Shown: one piece after another, positions 55,351 to 64,000 of the stretch | Layout: each line of letters opens with the position of its first letter | Numbering within the stretch: position 1 is the stretch's first letter | NCBI RefSeq assembly: GCF_025370935.1 | Contig: NC_133491.1 | Coordinates: 4,734,000 to 4,797,999 of the forward strand | Direction of reading: 5' to 3' | Source: Choristoneura fumiferana | Taxonomy: Eukaryota > Arthropoda > Insecta > Lepidoptera > Tortricidae | DNA length: 64,000 nucleotides | The notes under the pieces: model-generated | Seen by the model: only the letters and a program-made list of their open reading frames with translations | Told to the model about the DNA's origin: nothing | Database searches by the model: none | Made by a program: the position numbers and the translations under genes

Positions 55351-55873
55351 AGGACCGGGACGCGTTAGTAATACACTAAGGTTGAGCTTAGACTGCTTCA
55401 TTATAAATACTCTGTCTACGTGCATTCCTATCAATATAAAATAATTAGAGTAATTTGGGTAGTGCTCCACTGACAATCATCGCCATTTTAGGTAAGGGGC
55501 TTATTGTTTCTGGTCTAGCCCTAAAATGTGCCATCTTTTTAATATCAGTGAAACCATACAAAGCTGTCTCGTCGTCCATAAAGATAAATAGATAGGGTAA
55601 ATATATACATCGTCGATCGATTCTGACGAAATTTTGACATGCATGTCATATTGTCTGTATGACATGTATGTCAAATATTGCGTCAGTGTCATTCCTGCGA
55701 CGCGTTAACTTTTTATGGCTAAATGGATCGATTTGCGTTATAGATATCAGCAAACTTGCAAGTGTATACTTTCATTAGCTAAGCGCTTTCGTTTGCGCTA
55801 ATACTCAGTATAAAGATAAGCTTTTGTAGGTAAACTAAATGCTTAACTTTTATCATGACCTTTCAAACCTATT

Positions 55874-56173
55874 CATCATCCCAGCCTATATACGTCCCAC
55901 TGCAGGGCACAGGCCTCCCCTCAGAATGAGAGGGCTTGGGCCATAGTTCCTACGCGGGCCCAGTGCGGATTGGGAACTTCACACACACCATTGAATTTCT
56001 TCGCAGGTTTGTGCAGGTTTCCTCACGATGTTTTCCTTCACCGCAAAGCTCGTGGTAAATTTCAAATGTAACTCCGCACATGAATTTCGAAGAACTCAGA
56101 GGTGCGAGCCGGGGTTTGAACCCACGACCCTCTGCTTGAGAGGCGATGGGTCAAACCACTAGGCCACCACGGC
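55874..56173 (-). mobile_element. tRNA-headed SINE, full length, with 12-bp target duplication
   Basis: The duplication TTCAAACCTATT is at 55862-55873 and 56174-56185. Intact A-box and B-box (GGGTTTGAACCCACG on +). Exactly 300 bp. Confidence 0.9.
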
Positions 56174-57216
56174 TTCAAACCTATTAGCAGACTCTAATAT
56201 AAATCTAAGATGTTATCTACGAACAATGCGCCGAATTAGCTCACACACAAAAGCGCCTGCCAATCTTCCCCAATCTTGATTGCTCTCAGGAAGCCCACGC
56301 TAGGAATTATTAAGCAGCTACTTGTGTTTTAATTTAAGAGAAGTTTCCCTGCCGGCCGCGCGGCCGCGTTAGGTATTCGTTTGGGATATTGCTGTCTTTA
56401 TCGCTCGTGACATAAGCGCTCGCAGCCGTCCCCCCCATGCCTTCCGCAACGACGTCCGTAATTTATATATTGAGAAAGCTGTAGGCTTTTCAAGATTTGG
56501 GCGGTTGAATTTTGGGTTTCGTTGTCCTCATATTATACGAAAAGGATAGCACAGAAATCAATGATATTTTACAACCAAGATATTCATTATATTTTCTATG
56601 CCTGTGGTTTTTTCGATTTTTGTAAAATTGCTTCATTAGTCTGTAATTCTCGTGCAAAGTTGACATCTTTTTTTTTGTCGACTTTTGAGCTCCTGTAATT
56701 CTGATATTACACATTTATATGAAAATCTGAAAACCACAGGCATAGATTACGTCTAGTCCATACTTACAAAATTTCATCTATTTCTGTTGTCTAGTTTTCA
56801 AATGAGACCGGGACTACGTTTGTATGGAGAATGGAACGAAGAGACTTCTCTTAAAAGTTCTCAGCGATTGACATTTGTCTCACCTGATTTTACCTGCGCG
56901 AAGCGCTTTGTGCGTAGACCAAAACATTAACAACGTAAGCCTGGGGTCTACAACGAAATTCGAAAATCGAATAAACTTTTTCTCAAAATATATCATTTAA
57001 TTTTATTCCAATATTTTTCTTATGCTTTCCCTTCTTTTTTCATTAAAAATAAACTGCAGGTGTATTTTCCCACCGAAAGTACCACAAGCTGTTTCAGACC
57101 CAATAAAAAAAAGTCCGGAGTTACAACAAAATATGTAATACCGGCCATTATTACTTGGCTGTATACGACTTGTGCCAACATTTCTATGGCCTTTTTAACT
57201 TAAAATATTTGTGACT

Positions 57217-57265
57217 GATTGCAGGCGCGCTAATTTATTATTGTCGAGCTAGCGCGCCTGCAATC
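57217..57265. repeat. Perfect 16-bp-stem hairpin
   Basis: GATTGCAGGCGCGCTA (57217-57232) pairs with 57250-57265; 17-nt loop. No neighbouring copy in the window. Confidence 0.85.
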
Positions 57266-57423
57266 TTTTTAACTTTTTAATTTTTCGCTGACCATAAACT
57301 ATGCACTTCACCTTCTGATATGTAAAGAATAATGTCAACTTTTACGGAGATTTTTGTGAAAAATAATATTGGCGTCAGCGGGACGGCAAGATACGAAGTT
57401 AAATTTTGCGCTTCGTAGTACAG

Positions 57424-57553
57424 CAGGGCTACTACGAAACTCGAAACTCGAAGTTCGTATCGTACCGTCCCTCCCGCTCTCGTATTAAATAGTATAAGTG
57501 TCAGAGGGACCGCACGACACGAACTTCGAGTTTCGTTGTAGCTTGTAGCCCTA
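57424..57553. mobile_element. MITE with GGGCTAC... inverted ends
   Basis: AGGGCTACTACGAAACTCG and CGAGTTTCGTTGTAGCTTGTAGCCCT are inverted; ~130 bp. Related CGTCAGCGGGACGGCAAGATACGAAG text at 57363-57390 suggests a second partial copy alongside. Confidence 0.7.
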
Positions 57554-57635
57554 CATGCATATTTATATTACAATTATTATGGCATTAAAACAGTTCCGTG
57601 TTATGTTCAAACTAAATTCGCTTTTATTTTATAAT

Positions 57636-57855
57636 AAACTAGCTTTTGCCCGCGGCTTCGCCCGCGTGGAATTCGGTTATCGCGCGCTGTTCCCTCGGGA
57701 ACTGTGCATTTTTCCAGGATAAAAACTATGTCACTCTCTGACCCTTAAACTATTTCTATGCCAAAAATCACGTCGATCCGTCGCTTCGTTTGGACGTGAA
57801 AGACGGACAAACATACACACAAACACACACACTTTCGCATGTATAATATTAGTAT
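57636..57855 (-). repeat. GGGCAACAGCTAGT-type repeat, minus copy
   Basis: AAACTAGCTTTTGCCCGCGGC at the left, CACACACACTTTCGCATG and TATAATATTAGTATA at the right. Confidence 0.75.
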
Positions 57856-58779
57856 ACATTAAATTAGTAATAGTAATACATTAAATTCCACTGATTAACA
57901 CGCATCAAATTTTGATTAATAATAAAATTCACTTAATAGTCTTTTAAACAATACATTTTCAACAAAAAAAATACAAGGAAGTGTTGCTGTATAAAACACA
58001 GTAATTTGAATCCTTTACGTTGTACTATATGTTTTTATTTATTTGATAATATCAAGTATTTGTCCGACTGGCTTTAATTTAGCTTAAAATTAGAGATAGG
58101 TACTAGTCCCATCGGCGAGTAGCGAGAAGTGTTTTTAGTATGAAAATTTTATCGCTTTTGTCGCCGACCGAAAAATTTTGCATTATTAAAAAATAACTCT
58201 CTTTTCGTGCCTCTCTGGCGGTGGGATCAATGCCAAAGGCAAATATTTTATCATAGCACCACAATTAGTGAATTTGATCCCGAGATTTTTAGTATGGATG
58301 AATCCCGGGATCCCGGGATTCGTCATACTAACAATCCCGGGATTGTATTCTCTAAACAAAATACACAAATACGCAGCAATAAGAAAGGCATAAAACTCCC
58401 AAAACAAATGAAATATTTTAAACAAATGTAAAAGTGACATTCCTAATTTCACGGTAAGCACGGCACCTACATCCCTAATCCGCTAAGCCTAATATGGGAA
58501 AGCCATAAATTATACTGACAGCTTCCTGGCCTTCATTGTTAAGCTATTAATTTTAAATGACAGGTTATTGAACTTTCGATAATTTTGCCATTGCCATGTT
58601 TACATTATTTCAGTAAAATTGTATATCACACCAGCCCCAATAAGTGTGGCATGTTCACTGTTGATCAAACCCTTTTATAATAATAAAGAGAAAAAAGTAG
58701 ATATATTACAGTGAGATTTTATAACCTCCACGATCAAATTATTTAGAGAAGATAGTGTATAAAAAATAAAAAATAAACT

Positions 58780-59061
58780 TTTTTTTTTGTTATTCAACTG
58801 GATGGCAAACGAGCAAGTGAGTCTCCTGATGATAAGAGATCACCACCGCTCATAGACACCTGCAACACCAGGGGGATTGCAAATGCGTTGCCAACCTCGA
58901 GGCCTAAGATGGGATACCTCAAGTGCCAGTAATTCCACCGGCTGTCTTACTCTCCACGCCGAAACACAACAGTGCAAGCACTGCTGTTTCACGGCAGGAT
59001 TAGCGAGCAAGATGGTGGTCGCAATCCGGGCGGACCTTGCACAAGGTCCTACCACCTGCAA
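58780..59061 (+). repeat. CTGGATGGAAAACGAGCAAG repeat, copy
   Basis: Full-length copy inside the large intron, T-rich at its left end (TTTTTTTTTGTTATTCAACTGG). Confidence 0.8.
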
Positions 59062-59064
59062 AAA

Positions 59065-61044
59065 CTTAGTTGTTAACCACTCTTATATCGAATATTAATC
59101 ACTCGATGCGAGCTTTCTAACAAAAGCCAAGATGAAGAAGTAAGCAGAGCCTTCATTCGAAATTGCATTGTGAAATGCATTAGGATTTTCAACATGTTTA
59201 TTGTTAAGGAACAGAAATTTAGCTTGAGAAATGGAAGACAATCGCACCTTGCGTCCAGTTGAGTTGAATGTTTTGGTTGTACACCTTGTCCGTCAGTTTA
59301 TACGTCACTTATTGGATTTCAATATAGTAAAAATGCATAAGGCAGACACACGAACTCAGAAAAAATAATTTGGAAAGTTTAACATGAAGGAGAGTAAAAG
59401 TTGGTCTGAACGGAACCTTTTTTTCGGAATGAATGGAACGAAATTAAGGGATGTACGAGTGAGTACTGTATGAGAGATTGGCCGATGTTGCCAGACTAAC
59501 TTAAGAATGTCCTAAGCATTATCTTTACTAAAAAAAAAACTAAAATTCCATAAATGCTCGGGGATCCATAAAAATCCCGCCGAGCAATTTATGAGATAGA
59601 GAAACTTATTCATCGCAGCCTTGGCAACATTGTACATACATAGTTTAAGTGCCAATATTGTTGCATAAATATTTACGTACCATGCATATATTCCTAAGAT
59701 GGAATAGTTTCCTTTACGTAATGGTCCCGCTAAGTGCTGTTGGCAGGAGTATGGAGTATGAAATTACAGCGTGCCTATCGAGATTCTCAAACAAAAGAGC
59801 ATTTCAAGAAATAGATATTAATGTTAGATATTTATGTATAGATATATACAATCTATAGACAATTTTGACGTAAATCTTTGGAAATGTTATCTTACAGTGG
59901 GAATAGAGTTTACCGATTATAAATATGAATTATCTTTTAACATACAAAACACCAATGACTGACATTATAAAACAGTGAAACAAAAACTATTGAAAATAAA
60001 CAATAAAAAACTATAAGAGGCTATAAAATGGTTGTCTGTCACTGATACTTACTAATATTTATGTTAAAAAGAAAATATTGTATGTTGATTGTATGTTGTT
60101 GATTGTATTGTATGTATAGTATAATCATTATCATTATATTATACTATACTGGATAAATTCAAAAATGACATGACGGATTTTCATCGAAATTTCAGCGGAA
60201 CGTAGTCACAGTGAAAAACAAAAATCTGAGAGGAGGCCTATGTCCAGCAGTGGAACGTAATTTATTGCAATTGTAGTTACGAAAAATAAATGACAAAGTT
60301 TATGCTCTACCAAAATATTAAATTAATTTTTATGATTTTCGATCATACTAAAATGTAATTATGCCAAACGTTTCAAAGATGATTGAGTAGCATCCATTGC
60401 CCCGGCTTTCTTTACTCTCAATTTACCCTGTACGTAATCGAACCGAAAACAGAATATTCCGGAACCATCCAAACAATTTCCGATAAAAACAATTTCAATA
60501 ATCCACGAAATTTATCCTAAAAAAAAATGCCCCGTATTTTTACATGCAAATAGAATGTCTGAAGTAAAAATTAAAAGAAGAATTCAAATAAAAGTTTATA
60601 AGTGGGAAAATTGTGGAATTGAAATGAAAGGATGGAAAACTTTTTATGATGTCTTACCTGGAATTGGGGGTTAAGATAACATTGTTACGGAAGTTGGAGT
60701 TCATCAGACATCATTTTCAACTTCCTTTATTGTTTGATCATTATTTTAACGGATTTGAGTTGAAATTTGGAATACAAAGCTGTTCTAAAGTAATAAGGTC
60801 GGATATTGACTCTCTTTATATACCCTCTTAAGTCTTGATAAAGTGGTAGTGGCGTGGTCGTCAGTTGAGAATAATTAATTAATTTAATACAAGAATTTAA
60901 TTAATTTAATACAATAATTTAAAAAATTAAGTTAACAGTATATCTTGTTTTTTTGCTATGATTAGAAATGAAACACGTCGGCTGGTGTAGTAGAAAATCA
61001 CTAAAATAATAAAAAATGCACCATTAGCAGTCCGAAACGAACAC
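59065..61044. other. AT-rich part of the large intron
   Basis: A short GAGAGGAGGCCTATGTCCAGC piece (60228-60250) is a LINE 3' remnant. Otherwise nothing recognised. Confidence 0.45.
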
Positions 61045-61735
61045 AATACAAACACAATACAAATATTCTTTATTGATCACCAAAAGCAGTAAAGAGACAT
61101 TACAAAAATAGAAAAATTCAGGTAGACAATAGGCGGTCTTATCGCTAAAAAGCGATCTCTTCCAGACAACCAATTTCTGAGAAATTAATAAATATTAACA
61201 GACTAATGTAGGTGGCTGAGATAACAGACAGGAGAAACGTAGAATTAAAAGGCAATAAATAATAAAAACATTACAAAATAAATTATAATGAACTAATACA
61301 TGAAATATATTATCTATAAACTACATATATACGAAATACAAAATATCAAAAGGCCGCATTTGTGAAAAGTAATTTAAAAAGGAAGTTAAAGGAACAATAT
61401 AAACAAAAAACAAAAAGAATAGAGAAGGATCAAAAACTGGGGATTAAGTAAGTGACAGACAGTGAGCCTTTAGGAGGGCTTTAAGAATGGGAAGGGATTT
61501 CGCTTGCCTTAACGCCAAAGGAAGAGAATTTCAAAGATGAATGGCAGTCATAGTAAAGTAGTTATGATAGAATTTGGGGGAAGAAGGAGGAACGGCAAGA
61601 ATAAAATTTTGTGCAGAGCGAATAGAGGACAAGAACTTAAAACGCTCTCGAAGATATAGAGGAGTTGCAGGATCGAACGTTACCGAGTACATCTGAACTT
61701 CGCCGAAACTCTGAAAATCGGTCACTTTATTTGTT
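61045..61735 (-). pseudogene. LINE 3' end with in-frame stop
   Basis: Minus-strand frame PLYLRERFKFLSSIRSAQNF, then YHNYFTMTAIHL, a TGA where related LINEs have tryptophan, then NSLPLALRQAKSLPILKALL and a stop near 61450. The AT-rich 3' UTR runs to an ATCAATAAAGAATATTTG end at about 61045-61075. Confidence 0.7.
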
Positions 61736-61778
61736 GGTCCAGCACCAATTTAATCTGCTAGTCGGCAAAACATCAGTA

Positions 61779-61914
61779 ATAACAAATTGAATCATGACCC
61801 AGGGTGGAACTATTTAATAATCAATTTCACTACGATTTCCTTGACAAAAGTATGAGATGTCAACATGACACTAGTAGCACAAAGGTTCCACCCTGGGTCA
61901 TGATTCAATTTGTT
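61779..61914. mobile_element. MITE with ~30-bp near-perfect terminal inverted repeats
   Basis: AACAAATTGAATCATGACCC and GGGTCATGATTCAATTTGTT are exact complements, continuing through AGGGTGGAAC. The whole is about 136 bp. Confidence 0.8.
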
Positions 61915-62726
61915 CGACTGTAATACGAGTCCATTTATATTTTGCGTCGCCTAAACTAAAAAAAGCACATAAATAACCAGCTTTTAGCTTATCTTTATTA
62001 GGGACAGTTCACTCGAGTGGAACGTATTCTGCTTGAATGCTCAGTGCCCGCCCATGGAACAAATTGGGAGTCTATCATTAATACCTACCCAAATATTTCG
62101 AGTAAATGGCCACCATATTTTGTAATTAAAAAAAAAAGTTGCATTATTGTCTTTTTTTTGTATTCAAAACTGAAATTATGTAGAATTATGAAAAAATATT
62201 GTAATTAGTCTATCAGATGAGAAAACATTGGAAATTTTATGTGGTTGTCCTTTAGCAAATCAAACAAAAAATTACAAAGAAAATGAGAAACAAAGTGCGG
62301 TAATGGGGGCCCGCGTGACGTCACTCGGCGTGGCGTCAAGTACATCTTCACAAATTATTGAATTTATCAAATTTATTTAAATTTTTATTTAGCTTCATGA
62401 AAATAAAAAAATAAAATAAATAAATAATTTTAAAAATTATAAGATCTGTGTAGTTAATTTAACAGACCATGACCATTTTTATGAAATGTTATGTTGAAAA
62501 GTAACTAAGCGTATCTGAATTTGAATCTCTAAAAGTAAAAGATAGTAAAATAGTATTTTGAGCGAAGTCATCACTTTTCCTACATAAATCGATATTGTGC
62601 ATTTTGTTTACCTTTGTCTTTTACCGACAAAAGACATGATGTAATTCAACAACTTTTCACACACCTCTCACTGTTTTATGCACTTGTGTGGCACGCACTG
62701 ACACGTTTTATTTGCACGCCATCTAG

Positions 62727-62932
62727 CTTCGAGTGGGGGCAACTGCTGCTCATCACAGAGCCCGAAGCGCAAGTCAACGTTGCCGGCAAATCGTCGTGTC
62801 TTCTAATGATGAAGAGCTTAGCCAACTATTTGAAGAAAGAAGAAATTATCTACACACCCTGGGATACAACGTCTGATGCTGGCTTGAATTACACCGAAAA
62901 CCTCAAATTAAACCTCGGCTACAAGTACACAA
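62727..62932 (+). CDS. Alternative exon version 1, ANF-receptor ligand-binding region
   Basis: 206 nt between an AG acceptor (GCACGCCATCTAG) and GTAAGT. After one base completing the split codon it encodes 68 residues starting FEWGQLLLITEPE, then a cysteine at residue 24, a helix-like LLMMKSLANYLKKEE, and ending NYTENLKLNLGYKYT plus one leftover base. FEW at the start matches the aromatic-x-W that opens a strand after the preceding helix in receptor guanylate cyclases. It contains an NYT sequon that the second version lacks. Joined to the 45872-46055 exon the frame stays open. Splicing to the 63194 exon would shift the frame, because this exon leaves one base while that exon needs two. Confidence 0.78.
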
Positions 62933-63193
62933 GTAAGTTTAGTTTTAATTAGCCTCTAAGTTATCACTAACATACACGTTTTGTCGGTAAGTTTTTATCA
63001 CGGTAATAAAACGACTAACTAATAAACTTTTTAAATACTCCGTGTACCAGGTGTTCTTAGTACAAAAATATAGATGGCGCTGTTTCGTTCCGCTACCCAA
63101 CGCTAGATGGCTCTGACTTCAAATTCACAACCCGTTTAGCTCTACTGACCGGCAGATGACGCTAGTGTTTACAAACTTCGTTTCTCTCGACAG
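62933..63193 (+). other. Short intron between the two alternative exons (261 bp)
   Basis: Bounded by GTAAGT and a polypyrimidine-CAG acceptor. It contains short AGATGGCGCT-like and CTAGATGGCTCT motifs near 63070-63115 that recur elsewhere in the window (26180, 50910, 51180) and are common in lepidopteran intergenic DNA. If the two exons are mutually exclusive, this interval is never spliced as a simple intron. Confidence 0.55.
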
Positions 63194-63393
63194 ATACGGA
63201 TGGAACAAAGTGATGCTTCTATACGATACGCCGTCGTACGAGTCTTTAGTTGGAAGTACAGGGGGCTTCTTGTTAGCAAACAATATTCACATGTTCATGC
63301 TATTCCAAGGCATAGACGTTCACGGACGAGAATTGCAACCCTGGCAGACTTACGAAGAGTTGCTATTGCAGAGTATAGGGAACGATTTCGCGA
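63194..63393 (+). CDS. Alternative exon version 2, ANF-receptor ligand-binding region
   Basis: 200 nt between a good acceptor (TTCGTTTCTCTCGACAG) and GTGAGT. It encodes 66 residues starting YGWNKVMLLYDTPSYE and ending TYEELLLQSIGNDFA plus one leftover base. It begins and ends in the same phases as the 62727 exon, and aligns to it along its length: aromatic-x-W at the start, a following hydrophobic strand, G20, and Y-x-E-x-L-x4-G near the end. The YGWNKVMLLYD opening is, if anything, closer to the usual family pattern than the first version. It lacks the Cys24 and the NYT sequon of version 1. A serial rather than alternative arrangement would require a missed intervening exon or different splice sites; none was seen. 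Confidence 0.78.
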
Positions 63394-63499
63394 GTGAGTT
63401 GCAGTTTTACGTGAAGTTCTTGGTTTAAAAGGTTGCACTGTTTAATTGCACATGATTTTTAACACGTTTGGTTTTATGTTTCACCTGGGGCTAGCATCT

Positions 63500-63662
63500 A
63501 CATAGTGTCAAAAAAATCCTGTACGATGATTCAACCCATATTTAGCTACTCCATTACTAATGATACAAGTGGAAAAACTCCAACTTTTCCATTTGAATCG
63601 CATTAGTAATCAGTAGCCTTAATGTGATTTAAATTATCGTCCAAGATTTTTTAACACCATGT
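63500..63662. mobile_element. MITE in the intron after the second alternative exon
   Basis: Left arm ACATAGTGTCAAAAAAATCC and right arm AAGATTTTTTAACACCATGT are imperfect inverted repeats extending through GTACGATGATT/AATTATCGTCC. Confidence 0.6.
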
Positions 63663-64000
63663 ATGTATAAATATCAGATTTGACAAATTCAACCCTTAGC
63701 ACCGTCTGGGCTAGAAATTCGGCCATGCGCGAGTACTCGCGCAACGATGGTCCCATACTTTGCAGCTATGAACATCAGTATTAGGAGGGCCTTGCTCACA
63801 AGCAAAATTTAAGTAGTGTGGAGTCATTTTAAATTGTTTACAGACGTAAAAAGTTAACATTTGTAAATTTTTCTTATTGGATGAGTTGTGGGTTACCTTC
63901 TACCAAATTTTCAAGTATCTAGGACAACTGGAAGTACCTTAATTATAGCTTTCGATTTCCCGGAAATTTGTATGGAAACTTTTTCAATGACTGTATCTTT

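Larger units (their letters stand above)
46056..62726 (+). other. Large intron, 16.7 kb, filled with transposable-element remnants
   Basis: The interval runs from the GTGAGT donor after the first receptor exon to the CTAG acceptor before the second. No protein-coding exon of the receptor was recognised inside it. The listed SINE, MITE, tRNA-like and LINE fragments lie within it in both orientations. The alternative-exon pair sits at its 3' end, so any regulatory sequence choosing between the two exons could be in the last part of this intron or in the short intron that follows. Confidence 0.65.

Noticed and set aside
58840..59098. Open frames on both strands of the CTGGATGGAAAACGAGCAAG repeat (also at 6492, 20163, 35981)
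   Set aside because: Both strands are open at once in several copies, stops and frameshifts differ among copies, and no start context or domain is shared; treated as repeat by-products.
62017..62208. 63-codon ORF just before the alternative exons, considered as a third alternative exon
   Set aside because: It lacks the aromatic-x-W start and the phase pattern shared by the two accepted exons.

Overview
The window is AT-rich, intron- and repeat-dominated nuclear DNA of a lepidopteran insect (moth or butterfly). The assignment rests on repeat families I recognise as typical of Lepidoptera: tRNA-headed SINEs, elements ending in GCGGGCAACAGCTAGT-like tails, a long AGGGTTCCGTAGCC-bounded element, TTAACCGACTTC-bounded repeats, and RTE, CR1 and Jockey-like 3' ends. 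No bacterial, organellar or viral gene set is present.

Host gene. I can support only one, on the + strand at the right edge. Three exons (45872-46055, 62727-62932, 63194-63393) encode part of an extracellular ANF-receptor type ligand-binding region, most like insect receptor guanylate cyclases. The first exon is separated from the others by a 16.7 kb intron packed with transposons. The last two look like alternative versions of the same stretch of protein. They have equal entry and exit phases and similar lengths, and cannot be joined to each other in frame, so they are candidate mutually exclusive exons. The remaining exons lie outside the window or were not recognised.

Mobile elements, left to right. 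1-7450 holds SINE, MITE and foldback repeats, including a foldback with two 94-bp-period tandem arrays. 7454-11272 is a long degenerate tandem array interrupted by a 5'-truncated LINE flanked by a 12-bp target duplication. 12935-18397 is a complete, minus-strand Ty3/gypsy-type LTR retrotransposon with 384-bp LTRs differing at one position. Its gag-protease and pol frames overlap in the +1 register, and a stop codon cuts the end of integrase. 21764-24588 is a BEL/Pao-type LTR element with identical 123-bp LTRs, a 5-bp target duplication and most of reverse transcriptase deleted. It is nested inside another repeat. 29805-30352 is a terminal-inverted-repeat element.

Around the N gap (32180-32309) about 1.45 kb is present twice in direct orientation with only scattered differences. 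This is most simply an uncollapsed second haplotype, not a biological duplication. From 33.8 to 45.8 kb the DNA is repeat-rich and no gene was recognised. From 46 to 62.7 kb lies the large intron, with SINEs, MITEs, CR1 and Jockey-like 3' ends and tRNA-like foldbacks. Nothing in the window resembles an operon or a defence locus; the best new-biology lead is the exon pair at 62.7-63.4 kb.
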